NCBI RefSeq assembly: GCF_001278805.1 | Contig: NZ_CP012602.1 | Location: 1,890,001-1,954,000 of the forward strand | Direction: 5' to 3' | Source: Bacillus sp. FJAT-18017 | GTDB taxonomy: Bacteria; Bacillota; Bacilli; Bacillales; Cytobacillaceae | Length of the DNA stretch: 64,000 bases | Part shown: positions 40,095 through 48,111 of the stretch, piece after piece | Position numbering within the stretch: position 1 is the first letter of the stretch | How the letters are laid out: the number at the start of each line of letters is the position of its first letter | Notes under the pieces: model-generated | Database searches by the model: none | Told to the model about the DNA's origin: nothing | The model's input: only the letters and a program-made list of their open reading frames with translations | Made by a program: the position numbers and the translations under genes

Positions 40095-40799
40095 ATGAAA
40101 ATCGCAATTATCGGAGCTATGGAAGAAGAAGTTGTTTTATTACGAAGCAATATTGAAAACCAAACACAAGAAGTCATTGCAGGTTGTGAATTCACATTGG
40201 GAACGATGCACGGTGCAGAAGTTGTCCTGCTTCGTTCCGGAATTGGCAAAGTGAACGCGGCTATGTCTACGACGATTCTGCTCGAAAAATTTAGGCCGGA
40301 CTGTGTAATCAATACGGGTTCAGCGGGCGGGCTGAACCCAGTGCTGAACGTTGGCGATGCTGTTATCTCAACAGAAATCCGCCATCATGATGTGGATGTC
40401 ACAGCATTTGGATATGAATATGGACAAGTTCCGCAGCTGCCAGCCGCGTTCCAGGCGGATGAAAAATTGGTTGCAGTTGCTGAGGCTGCTGCTTCCGAAA
40501 TAGACGATATCCAGATTGTCAAAGGCTTAATTACAACAGGGGATTCATTTATGGATAATGCAGAGAGGGTAGAGGCTGTCCGTGAGAATTTCCCTGGCGT
40601 ACAGGCAGTTGAAATGGAAGCAGCTGCAATTGCCCAGGTTGCCCATCAGTTCGGGATTCCTTTTGTGATAATCCGTTCTCTTTCTGATATTGCCGGAAAG
40701 GATTCTGGCGTTTCATTTGACCAGTTCCTGGACAAAGCCGCCCGAAACTCTGCAACACTCGTTATGAAAATGGTTTCGGCCTTGAAAAATGGCCATTAG
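40095..40799 (+). CDS. mtnN: 5'-methylthioadenosine/S-adenosylhomocysteine nucleosidase
   Basis: The enzyme splits MTA and SAH to adenine plus methylthioribose or S-ribosylhomocysteine. The 234-residue protein starts [13 protein letters not shown] and has [10 protein letters not shown], the purine-binding [12 protein letters not shown] near residue 171, and the catalytic aspartate in IRSLSDIAG (near 197). GTGAGGT lies upstream. It is cotranscribed with yrrT and mccAB. Confidence 0.97.
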   Translation: MKIAIIGAMEEEVVLLRSNIENQTQEVIAGCEFTLGTMHGAEVVLLRSGIGKVNAAMSTTILLEKFRPDCVINTGSAGGLNPVLNVGDAVISTEIRHHDVDVTAFGYEYGQVPQLPAAFQADEKLVAVAEAAASEIDDIQIVKGLITTGDSFMDNAERVEAVRENFPGVQAVEMEAAAIAQVAHQFGIPFVIIRSLSDIAGKDSGVSFDQFLDKAARNSATLVMKMVSALKNGH

Positions 40800-40813
40800 A
40801 TTGGAGGCCTGTT

Positions 40814-41737
40814 ATGAACGTTTTTGGAAGTGTGCATGAATTAATTGGCAATACGCCAATTGTCGAGCTTAAAACATTTGAACGTAAAAAGGGAGTACGT
40901 ATTTTTGCCAAGCTTGAATTTCTTAATCCCGGAGGAAGTGTCAAGGATCGGCTCGGTGTTGAACTTCTGAGAGAGGCGATGGAAAGTGGTAAACTGCACC
41001 CAGGAGGAACAATCATTGAGCCGACTGCGGGAAACACGGGAATTGGCCTTGCACTGGCAGCTGTTAATCAAGATGTAAATGTTATATTCTGCGTTCCGGA
41101 AAAGTTCAGCCTTGAAAAACAGGATCTGATGAGGGCTCTTGGTGCCAAAGTCGTCAATACCCCAACTGAAGAAGGAATGAAGGGTGCCATTAGGAAGGCT
41201 AAGGAACTTTTGAACGATATTCCTGGCTCCTACTGTCCTCAGCAGTTTGGTAATCCTGCCAATCCTGAAACATATTATAAAACGCTCGGACCCGAAATTT
41301 GGGAACAAATGGACGGTAAAATTGATATTTTTGTTGCAGGTGCAGGCACCGGCGGTACATTCATGGGAACCGCCAGATACTTAAAGGATCAAGATAAAAA
41401 GGTGAAGACAGTCATTGTGGAACCAGAAGGATCCATCCTTAACGGTGGCGAATCCGGTCCCCATAAGACAGAAGGGATCGGAATGGAGTTCCTCCCCGAC
41501 TATATGGACCGAAGTTATTTTGATTCCATCCATACGGTTCTGGATGACGATGCATTCCTGCTCGTCAAGGAGCTTGCTGCAAAAGAGGGGCTCCTGGTTG
41601 GCAGTTCATCCGGCGCGGCTCTGCATGCTGCGCTGCTCGAAGCAGAAAAGGCTCCGGCGGGAACGAATATAGTTTTGATTTTTCCTGATGGAAGCGAACG
41701 GTATTTGAGTAAAAAAATATATGAAGGCGGGATATAA
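40814..41737 (+). CDS. mccA: Cystathionine beta-synthase MccA (YrhA, O-acetylserine-dependent)
   Basis: This PLP enzyme joins homocysteine to O-acetylserine to form cystathionine, the first step of reverse transsulfuration. The 307 residues resemble cysteine synthase: PLP lysine in NPGGSVKDRLG (near 42), TAGNTGIGLALAA, and AGTGGTFMGTARYL. The CBS-like assignment over CysK rests on operon context with mccB. TTGGAGG precedes the ATG. mccB begins at the base after its stop codon. Confidence 0.94.
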   Translation: MNVFGSVHELIGNTPIVELKTFERKKGVRIFAKLEFLNPGGSVKDRLGVELLREAMESGKLHPGGTIIEPTAGNTGIGLALAAVNQDVNVIFCVPEKFSLEKQDLMRALGAKVVNTPTEEGMKGAIRKAKELLNDIPGSYCPQQFGNPANPETYYKTLGPEIWEQMDGKIDIFVAGAGTGGTFMGTARYLKDQDKKVKTVIVEPEGSILNGGESGPHKTEGIGMEFLPDYMDRSYFDSIHTVLDDDAFLLVKELAAKEGLLVGSSSGAALHAALLEAEKAPAGTNIVLIFPDGSERYLSKKIYEGGI

Positions 41738-42871
<1,134 letters not shown>

Positions 42872-42882
42872 ATAACAGAAAA

Positions 42883-42910
42883 GGCGCCGGGAACTAACCG
42901 GCGCCCTTTG
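42883..42910 (+). terminator. Terminator of the yrrT-mccB operon
   Basis: The GC-rich 8 bp stem GGCGCCGG/CCGGCGCC is followed by CTTT. Confidence 0.8.
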
Positions 42911-43046
42911 GCTTTTAGAAGTAATGATTGGAAAAAGAAAGCAAACAGTTAACAATGTTCCCATAATGTTAATAATTACATTGCTCCCTGCCTATAAAAA
43001 TATGCTAAATTAATTTAGTAGTATTCTAGAAAAGTAGGTGAGCATG

Positions 43047-43298
43047 ATGAATCAGGCAAAAGAACTTTATGAAAAAATGTGTGATGCCAGGTGGCTTGGA
43101 ATTGTGCTCTTAGCTGTTGGCTCGTTCTTTTATCTAGGCACAATTCTTCCTACAGGTCCGGTAAGTGATATCGACCTGACTGGTATGTCGGTAGCTTCCC
43201 TGGTTTTCCTGGCAGGTTCAATTTTGTTCTTCCTGAAATCTAAGGAATACAGGAAAAAGTTGATGGAGCACGAAGACGGAGAAGAATATTTCTTATAA
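43047..43298 (+). CDS. yrhC: Small two-span membrane protein YrhC-like
   Basis: The 83-residue protein has two hydrophobic stretches (about residues 17-34 and 47-66) and a charged C-terminus (KEYRKKLMEHEDGEEY). The position after mccB fits YrhC of B. subtilis, whose function is unknown. TAGGTGA precedes two adjacent ATG codons; the second was taken, and the first would add one Met. Confidence 0.82.
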   Translation: MNQAKELYEKMCDARWLGIVLLAVGSFFYLGTILPTGPVSDIDLTGMSVASLVFLAGSILFFLKSKEYRKKLMEHEDGEEYFL

Positions 43299-43305
43299 AA
43301 ATCCA

Positions 43306-43329
43306 ACGTCCATTTTGGGCGTTTTTTTC
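43306..43329 (+). terminator. Terminator of yrhC
   Basis: AACGTCC/GGGCGTT with a five-base loop (one G-T pair) is followed by T7. Confidence 0.85.
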
Positions 43330-43401
43330 TTGTCTTATAAAAGAAAAATCAGGATACTAGTCCATAAAAAGGGAAAAGATGAATTTTTTACAAAATAAAT
43401 G

Positions 43402-43430
43402 TTTACAAATATTGTTCAGGTGGATATAAT
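43402..43430 (+). promoter_or_regulatory. SigA-type promoter of the small-ORF cluster
   Basis: TTTACA (43402-43407), a 17 bp spacer and TATAAT (43425-43430) lie about 40 bp upstream of the first small ORF. Confidence 0.75.
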
Positions 43431-43470
43431 TACCGTAGTAAGTTAAAAATTCCTGGAAGGAGGCATTCGC

Positions 43471-43548
43471 ATGTTTAAGAAAATTGCTTGGGTAAAATTC
43501 GATTACAAACTTCATACATGTTCTGCCTTCGGGGAATGGATTGCTTAA
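43471..43548 (+). CDS. Tiny unknown ORF (25 aa)
   Basis: ATG 43471 follows a very strong GGAAGGAGG (43455-43463) with seven-base spacing, downstream of a good promoter. The product is MFKKIAWVKFDYKLHTC plus eight residues (SAFGEWIA). No family was recognised. It could be a small protein or a leader peptide controlling the genes after it: two hairpins (43577-43609 and 43672-43701) follow before the next small gene. Confidence 0.5.
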   Translation: MFKKIAWVKFDYKLHTCSAFGEWIA

Positions 43549-43576
43549 ATTTATTGTAAGCTAATATCGCCATGTC

Positions 43577-43609
43577 CATGCCGCGGGAGAACTGTGCCTG
43601 CGGCATTTC
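43577..43609 (+). other. Hairpin in the small-ORF leader
   Basis: ATGCCGC pairs with GCGGCAT around a loop of about 18 bases. It shares its stem sequence with the terminator-like hairpin at 43672. Confidence 0.5.
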
Positions 43610-43671
43610 TATGTCTAAAACCAAAAGCCGGAAAGGAACCGTGTTAAAGCGGGGTCTGCTCTGGCCATGGT

Positions 43672-43701
43672 ATGCCGCAGGGGCTTCCTGCGGTATTTTT
43701 T
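43672..43701 (+). terminator. Terminator-like hairpin upstream of the YrzI pair
   Basis: The 10 bp stem ATGCCGCAGG/CCTGCGGTAT (one G-T pair) with a five-base loop is followed by T6. It lies between the 25 aa ORF and the first YrzI-like gene, so it may terminate or attenuate. Confidence 0.75.
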
Positions 43702-43742
43702 ATGCCCAAAAATCGGATATGGATAACAAGGAGGTGAAAGGA

Positions 43743-43883
43743 ATGACACTGAATATTTTCTTTATCACTGTGACGATTAAACGCCGCAAAATGAACCCGG
43801 AAGAAATTATGAGACGGGAATACATTGAGAAAATTACCGAGGAAAACAAAGATCGCCAATTTTCCATGTACCGCCCGTTTTAA
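43743..43883 (+). CDS. YrzI-family small protein, paralogue 1
   Basis: The 46-residue product begins MTLNIFFITVTIKRRKM and ends FSMYRPF, with a charged middle (EEIMRREYIEKITEENKDRQ). This matches the YrzI small-protein type that I know from bacilli; the function is unknown. AGGAGGTG is spaced six bases from the ATG. A longer frame upstream reads through the terminator hairpin and is not convincing. The next gene is a same-length paralogue. Confidence 0.8.
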   Translation: MTLNIFFITVTIKRRKMNPEEIMRREYIEKITEENKDRQFSMYRPF

Positions 43884-43902
43884 TTAAGAGGTGGTGATAA
43901 GA

Positions 43903-44043
43903 ATGACTCTTCACATTTTCTTTTTTACAATTACAATCAAGCTGAGGGAATATAGCCCCGAAGAATTGATTTCATTAGTGCAAACCAGACAGATTACCGA
44001 AAAGGATAATAAAATCAGGTTCAATTATTACAGACCGTTTTGA
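43903..44043 (+). CDS. YrzI-family small protein, paralogue 2
   Basis: This 46-residue product begins MTLHIFFFTITIKLREYSP and ends FNYYRPF. It has the same length as paralogue 1 and shares MTL.IFF.T.TIK at the start, PEE near residue 19, QIT/KIT near 31 and YRPF at the end. AGAGGTGGTGAT precedes the ATG. It begins 19 bp after paralogue 1, so the two arose by tandem duplication and are cotranscribed. Confidence 0.8.
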   Translation: MTLHIFFFTITIKLREYSPEELISLVQTRQITEKDNKIRFNYYRPF

Positions 44044-44078
44044 TGGTGCCAAAAATGAGAGGAAAGGTGGAGTTGAAG

Positions 44079-44138
44079 ATGTTGTTATTGATGCAGAATA
44101 GAAGAGGTTGCTTTTGGATTATGAAAGATACGACGTAA
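44079..44138 (+). CDS. Possible tiny ORF (19 aa)
   Basis: ATG 44079 follows GGTGGAG and encodes MLLLMQNRRGCFWIMKDTT. The similarity to the neighbours is weak and it may be a decayed paralogue or not be coding at all. Confidence 0.25.
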   Translation: MLLLMQNRRGCFWIMKDTT

Positions 44139-44161
44139 CCCTTTTGAAAGGAGTGCCCGTG

Positions 44162-44242
44162 ATGCCATTACATTGTTTTTTGCTGACGTTTTTTTTGAAA
44201 CGGAAACAACAGATGAATCGATACCGACTTAATCGGGAATAA
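44162..44242 (+). CDS. Short YrzI-like ORF, truncated paralogue (26 aa)
   Basis: ATG 44162 follows AAAGGAGTG with six-base spacing. The product begins MPLHCFLLTFFLKRK, which parallels the MTLHIFFFTITIK start of the two full-length neighbours, but it stops after 26 residues (RYRLNRE) and lacks the acidic middle and the YRPF end. It is either a truncated paralogue or a distinct small protein. Confidence 0.5.
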   Translation: MPLHCFLLTFFLKRKQQMNRYRLNRE

Positions 44243-44247
44243 GTTCA

Positions 44248-44277
44248 TTGAATGGTTGACACCGTTTGTACTATAAT
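44248..44277 (+). promoter_or_regulatory. Candidate promoter of the 27 aa ORF
   Basis: TTGAAT (44248-44253) and TATAAT (44272-44277) are 18 bp apart. A perfect TTGACA at 44256 is only 10 bp from the TATAAT and cannot pair with it. Confidence 0.5.
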
Positions 44278-44320
44278 TAAATTTAGAATGTTATACTTGG
44301 CGGAGCAAGGGGTGCTGAAT

Positions 44321-44404
44321 ATGATTTTGTTGATGGTAGGAGCCTTGATAATTACAGGTGTAATTGGCTGTGTGATTGCAGCTGAAGTCAGTGTGGAAGA
44401 TTAA
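44321..44404 (+). CDS. Possible single-span small membrane protein (27 aa)
   Basis: AAGGGGTG is followed at six bases by ATG 44321, encoding MILLMVGALIITGVIGCVIA plus seven acidic-tail residues (AEVSVED). It has an upstream promoter and a downstream terminator, which makes it a plausible short membrane peptide. An antisense frame with a strong ribosome-binding site covers the same DNA, so the coding strand is not certain. Confidence 0.45.
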   Translation: MILLMVGALIITGVIGCVIAAEVSVED

Positions 44405-44409
44405 CTGAG

Positions 44410-44442
44410 AAAGCATCTGCCCTTTGGGGTTGATGCTTTTTT
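44410..44442 (+). terminator. Terminator after the 27 aa ORF
   Basis: AAAGCATC pairs with GATGCTTT and is followed by T run on the plus strand. Confidence 0.8.
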
Positions 44443-44528
44443 GTTGTCCCAAAAATATTTTTTGGAAATTCATGTCCATCACCTCCTTGGCGAGAAGCCT
44501 TTGACGAATAGAATAATCTCGAATGTTT

Positions 44529-44570
44529 TTTAAAAAAAATGAAGAGCAGCTGAATTTATCAGCTGCTCTT
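44529..44570 (-). terminator. Terminator of sigK overlapping its 3' end
   Basis: On the minus strand AAGAGCAGCTG/CAGCTGCTCTT forms a stem of 11 bp followed by A and eight T. The sigK stop codon lies within the hairpin. Confidence 0.88.
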
Positions 44571-45284
44571 TCCCTTTTTCCTTTTATCTTTTTCTGCGCG
44601 GTAAAACTCATGGAACATTTTCATTAGAGCTCTCTTTTCTATTCTTGAAACATAACTTCTTGAAATTCCGAGTTCCTTGGCAATTTCACGCTGCGTTTTT
44701 TCCTTTTGGAGATCGAGCCCGAATCTTCCAACTATGACTTCTTTTTCGCGGGCATCAAGCACTCCGATAAACTGTTTAATTTTTTCTAATTCCATATTTA
44801 GCTGTATAGTATCAATTACATCCTCTGATTCGGACTTTAGTACATCAATAAGTGAAATTTCATTACCCTCCTTATCCTGACCAATAGGGTCATGTAGCGA
44901 AACATCTTTTTTTGTCTTTTTAAGCGCTCTCAAATGCATAAGAATTTCATTTTCTATGCATCTTGCAGCATAGGTTGCGAGTTTTGTACCCTTACCATCC
45001 GAATAGCTTTCAATTGCCTTAATAAGTCCAATGGTACCAATGCTGATTAAGTCTTCGGGATCCTCTCCGGTATTCTCGAATTTTTTCACTATATGGGCTA
45101 CCAACCGGAGATTGTGCTCAATAAGGAGATTACGGGCATTCGCATCCCCTGCAGCCATTAGCTTGAGGTACTTTTTCTCATCAGCAGAGGACAAGGGCTG
45201 AGGAAAGGCATTGTTTTTCACATACGAAACGAGAAAGATAATTTCTTTTACCATGTATCCAAGTGCAGTCAAAATACTGGACAT
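44559..45284 (-). CDS. sigK: Sporulation sigma factor pro-SigK, uninterrupted
   Basis: SigK directs late mother-cell gene expression (coat, cortex, spore release). The 241-residue precursor has a hydrophobic pro-sequence of about 20 residues ([20 protein letters not shown]) that SpoIVFB would remove before [11 protein letters not shown]. Region 2 ([34 protein letters not shown]) and region 4 ([20 protein letters not shown]) are intact. In B. subtilis this gene is split by the skin element; here it is one open frame. ATG 45284 was chosen because it gives this pro-sequence and follows GGGGGGA. A TATACA element at 45314-45319 with TTATTTT 14 bp upstream could be a SigE promoter, but this is weak. 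Confidence 0.95.
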   Translation of the reverse strand: MSSILTALGYMVKEIIFLVSYVKNNAFPQPLSSADEKKYLKLMAAGDANARNLLIEHNLRLVAHIVKKFENTGEDPEDLISIGTIGLIKAIESYSDGKGTKLATYAARCIENEILMHLRALKKTKKDVSLHDPIGQDKEGNEISLIDVLKSESEDVIDTIQLNMELEKIKQFIGVLDAREKEVIVGRFGLDLQKEKTQREIAKELGISRSYVSRIEKRALMKMFHEFYRAEKDKRKKGKSS

Positions 45285-45464
45285 ACATTCCCCCCGCTTT
45301 CTGTTCAGCATTCTGTATAACTAATCTCTATGTCAAAATAAGAAGGTTCGTGTCTGTCCCAACTAAATTTCCGTAATTTGCTAAAAAGTGCCGATTATAT
45401 AATGGACCGAATGGCAACTTATGTTGCCTCTAAGATTTGCAGAATTATTTTTTTTCGCCCATGC

Positions 45465-45489
45465 ACCTTTGGGATAGGTACATACCCTA
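45465..45489 (+). promoter_or_regulatory. Candidate SigK-type promoter of the YjcZ-like ORF
   Basis: CATACCCTA (45481-45489) fits the SigK -10 pattern CATANNNTA, and an AC dinucleotide lies about 14-16 bp upstream. It is about 25 bp before the small ORF. SigE-type recognition is also possible. Confidence 0.45.
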
Positions 45490-45513
45490 TAGTAAGAGGA
45501 AAGGGGTGAAAAT

Positions 45514-45663
45514 ATGTATTACGGTTATCCTTATCCTAGCCCGTACACCTATCCCTATGGAGCCGGCGGCGGCTATGGCTTTTGGTATGCATTGCTGATA
45601 ATCCTTTTTATTATCATCCTGTTATTCGGCGGTTGGTGGTATTTCAACTGCTATTATAAGTGA
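45514..45663 (+). CDS. YjcZ-like sporulation small protein (49 aa)
   Basis: The product has a Tyr/Pro/Gly-rich N-terminus (MYYGYPYPSPYTYPYGAGGG) and a hydrophobic C-terminal half (WYALLIILFIIILLFGGWW) ending NCYYK. This layout is that of the short YjcZ-type sporulation proteins of bacilli. AAGGGGTG lies six bases before the ATG. It stands next to sigK on the other strand, under a possible SigK-type promoter, which supports a late sporulation role. A terminator follows directly. Confidence 0.75.
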   Translation: MYYGYPYPSPYTYPYGAGGGYGFWYALLIILFIIILLFGGWWYFNCYYK

Positions 45664-45668
45664 ACCCA

Positions 45669-45698
45669 ATGGGCCATCCTGATTGGAGGCCCTTTTTG
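45669..45698 (+). terminator. Terminator of the YjcZ-like ORF
   Basis: GGGCC and GGCCC pair around a loop of 12 bases and are followed by T5. Confidence 0.7.
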
Positions 45699-45976
45699 TG
45701 TGTTGAGGTACATAATTCGATTTGCAGCACCTCGTCCTTTTCCGCGTTTAGTTTTATCGTTTTCGGCAAGAAGACTCCATCTGATTTGTTTACAGGTGAA
45801 GCCCAACATAGCCCAACAATTCAGGTGGTGATGAATTGCCGTCAGCCAAGGCTGAAGCTAATTTCCACAAATTTTTATGTCAATATACGAACAAACATTC
45901 GATTTTTGCCCAGCCTAATGCTATAATTATAGATAAGAAAGACCTTCCTATATCGGCAGGAAAGGTGGTGAACAAA

Positions 45977-47332
45977 ATGGCTAAAAAGAAACCAGTTAAG
46001 GTATTGCGTAAACGAAAGAAAACCGAAACCATTCAACGGTTCACTCAAAAACAGAATATTGGACGAGCCAGTCTTACTGCCAAGGAATTCCGTCTGCTTC
46101 AACGCATGTCACATAGTTCCAAAGCGTTGCGTAATGTTGGCTTGTATACGATGAAACAAAGTTATTTGACGAACAATCGAATTGCCACCGTTAAGGAGGT
46201 AGACGCTGCCATGCAGGCTGATGTGAACTATTGGGGTGTTCAATCGAACTCCGTTCAGGCTATTCGAAGGACATTATATGCAGAAGTAAAAAGCTTTTTC
46301 GAGGCGTTGAAAAAGTGGAAGGAAAACCCTGAGACATTCACGGGCCGACCTAAATTCCCGAAATACTCCCGTTCAACCGAAAAGCGTGTGATTGAAATCT
46401 ATCAAGTCCCTAAAGTTGATAAGGATGGATATTGGACAATTCCGATGAACATTGAATTTAGAAAACGTTTCGGCTCGATCAAGATCCGTATGCCAAAAAA
46501 CTTGTTAAACAAGAAAATCTCCTACATTGAAATTGTGCCAAAGCAAAAAGGTCGGTTCTTTGAGGTGCATTACACGTATGAAGTGCAAATCGCTCAAATG
46601 AAGAAACAACCAACGGCCACGGTTCGTGCTTTGAGCTGCGATTTAGGTGTAGACCGATTGGTAAGTTGTGCAACGAATCATGGCGAGACATTTCTGATTG
46701 ATGGCAAGGAGCTAAAGTCCATCAACCAATACTTCAATAAGAAGATAAGCAACCTGCAACAAAAAAATAGTGAAAATGGGATTTCAAAACGGGTTGTGAC
46801 AAACCAAATTGCGGGACTTTGGAACAAACGTGAACATCAAATCAACGGATACTTCTCACAAACCGTCGGCCTGTTATTCAAAAAGGTGAAAGAATTAAAT
46901 ATCGATACGATTGTTGTCGGGTACAATGCCGGCTGGAAGCAAGAATGTGATATGGGAAAAAAGAATAATCAGCAGTTTGTACAAATTCCATTCAATAAGC
47001 TGATTTCTGCGATCGAAAATAAGTGCATGAAAGAGGGCATCCGTTTCAAGAAGCAGGAAGAGAGCTATACGTCCAAAGCCAGTTTCCTGGATAAAGATCT
47101 GATTCCTTTTTGGTCAGAAAGTGATAAATTCCTCTACACATTCAGTGGCAAACGTATCACTCGTGGACTGTATCGTTCCAAAACTGGTCCGTGTATGCAT
47201 GCGGACATTAATGGTGCGTTGAATACGTTGAAAAAATCGGAAGTTGTAGAATTTCACGAAACGATTAACGTTAAAACTCCAACTGTCTTAAAAGTGCAAA
47301 AACGTAAAGCTGTTGCCTCGTGCATAGCGTAG
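45977..47332 (+). CDS. tnpB: TnpB-family RNA-guided endonuclease (transposon-encoded)
   Basis: TnpB proteins are omega-RNA-guided DNA nucleases that help IS200/IS605 elements persist, and are ancestors of Cas12. The 451-residue protein starts with a basic region (KKKPVKVLRKRKK), then the WED/REC-like region, then the RuvC domain: DLGVDRLVS gives the first Asp (near residue 219) and HADINGALN the last Asp. The RuvC-II glutamate is not in its usual place: the strand reads DTIVVGYNAGWKQ. The CxxC zinc-finger pairs expected after YTS are also absent (YTSKASFLDKDLIP). AAAGGTGGTG precedes ATG 45977. An extended -10 (TGCTATAAT, 45919-45927) lies upstream. Confidence 0.88.
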   Translation: MAKKKPVKVLRKRKKTETIQRFTQKQNIGRASLTAKEFRLLQRMSHSSKALRNVGLYTMKQSYLTNNRIATVKEVDAAMQADVNYWGVQSNSVQAIRRTLYAEVKSFFEALKKWKENPETFTGRPKFPKYSRSTEKRVIEIYQVPKVDKDGYWTIPMNIEFRKRFGSIKIRMPKNLLNKKISYIEIVPKQKGRFFEVHYTYEVQIAQMKKQPTATVRALSCDLGVDRLVSCATNHGETFLIDGKELKSINQYFNKKISNLQQKNSENGISKRVVTNQIAGLWNKREHQINGYFSQTVGLLFKKVKELNIDTIVVGYNAGWKQECDMGKKNNQQFVQIPFNKLISAIENKCMKEGIRFKKQEESYTSKASFLDKDLIPFWSESDKFLYTFSGKRITRGLYRSKTGPCMHADINGALNTLKKSEVVEFHETINVKTPTVLKVQKRKAVASCIA

Positions 47333-47626
47333 TGGGTGTGTCAACCATCCAAGAGTACTCGGTACCTTTTGTGCCGGGGCTTGTAGTACATAGTTCGCAA
47401 GGCTATGACTTCGCCGACTACATTCGGGGAACCTTAACTCATAGTAGGAAGGGTGCAAGTGGGAAAACGATCGTCCGTTGCCAGTACCGACCTAAAAATT
47501 ACTTGGGGTGTCACCTTGAAGTGACATGAATTCTAGAGCGTCAATCTGTCTAGTGTTAGACGAAAAGACCTAGAGTTCTAACTCAAGCCCCCACTGAAAC
47601 GCTCTATCTCAGTGGGGGTAGTTGAC
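47333..47626 (+). ncRNA. Putative omega-RNA / right-end RNA of the TnpB element
   Basis: The stretch directly after tnpB has no gene but is full of short inverted repeats and ends in the strong hairpin CCCCCACT/AGTGGGGG followed by TAGTTGAC. In TnpB systems the 3' end of the gene and the right end give the guide-RNA scaffold, and the guide is the flanking DNA just beyond the element, here from about 47627. The scaffold 5' end may lie inside tnpB. This is inference from the family. Confidence 0.65.
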
Positions 47627-47673
47627 CCTCGCTTCCTTATACTCAGAGCCAGGAGAGCCCCTGCTTATTATTG

Positions 47674-47703
47674 AACCCTATTTCCAGTTAAGGGGTTTTT
47701 TCT
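47674..47703 (+). terminator. Terminator-like hairpin beyond the TnpB element
   Basis: AACCC pairs with GGGTT (about 47693-47697) across a loop of about 14 bases and is followed by a T run. Confidence 0.5.
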
Positions 47704-47761
47704 GTTAAGGATACTTTAGATTTCGCGACAGTGGAAAACTTTTTTATCTAGCTTGTATACG

Positions 47762-48018
47762 TCTAGCTCCAGCGCCTATCGCCTATCAAACTTCAGGTCT
47801 CCTCCCTCCGATAAGTCATCATCGAATCGCTTGCGCTCTTCGTGATTCCTTTATCCCACTCTTAAGGCTCAGTAAGCCTCCTCCCTCGGCAACTGATCCT
47901 AAAGGTCCGATTCGTTCAACTAACCATCAGCAAAAATCGCTGATGGAAGTTTCACTTTATCTCAGTCGAAGCCCCTCCATTTTGTACGGCGATGATCAAG
48001 GCGCTTACGCTTTTGTGA
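47762..48018 (+). repeat. MITE-like interspersed repeat, copy B, with an internal insertion
   Basis: Nearly the whole of copy A (4166) is present, but after TTCCTTTATC about 110 bp of unrelated sequence (from CCACTCTTAAGGCTCAG to GAAGTTTCACTTTATC) interrupts it before TCAGTCGAAGCCCCTCC. The inserted stretch has its own inverted repeats (CATCAGCAAAAATCGCTGATG). The sequence CTTTATC flanks the inserted piece on both sides. Confidence 0.8.
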
Positions 48019-48111
48019 ATGATTTATGGAAATCTTCAAAATACTTGCCTATAATAAGATGGTATAGAGTTTGTCAGGCTTAGCCTGGATTACAGATTAG
48101 GGGGAAACATT

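Larger units (their letters stand above)
45790..47630 (+). mobile_element. IS200/IS605-group element with tnpB only (boundaries approximate)
   Basis: The element carries tnpB but no tnpA transposase. Near the left side a CAGCC-AA-GGCTG hairpin lies at 45843-45854. On the right a structured 290 bp non-coding stretch ends in CCCCCACT...AGTGGGGG TAGTTGAC (47588-47626), typical of the right end of TnpB-only elements. The exact left end could not be set, because these elements make no target duplication or terminal inverted repeats. Confidence 0.75.

Noticed and set aside
43572..43742. Extension of the first YrzI-like gene upstream to 43572
   Set aside because: The frame reads through a strong terminator-like hairpin and gives an odd Cys/Trp/Gly sequence; the internal ATG 43743 has a perfect AGGAGGTG.
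44256..44277. TTGACA/TATAAT as one promoter
   Set aside because: The two hexamers are only 10 bp apart, too close for the housekeeping RNA polymerase; TTGAAT at 44248 gives 18 bp.
45836..45976. Upstream extension of tnpB by 47 codons
   Set aside because: It includes the left-side hairpin and the extended -10 promoter and lacks a ribosome-binding site; ATG 45977 has AAAGGTGGTG.
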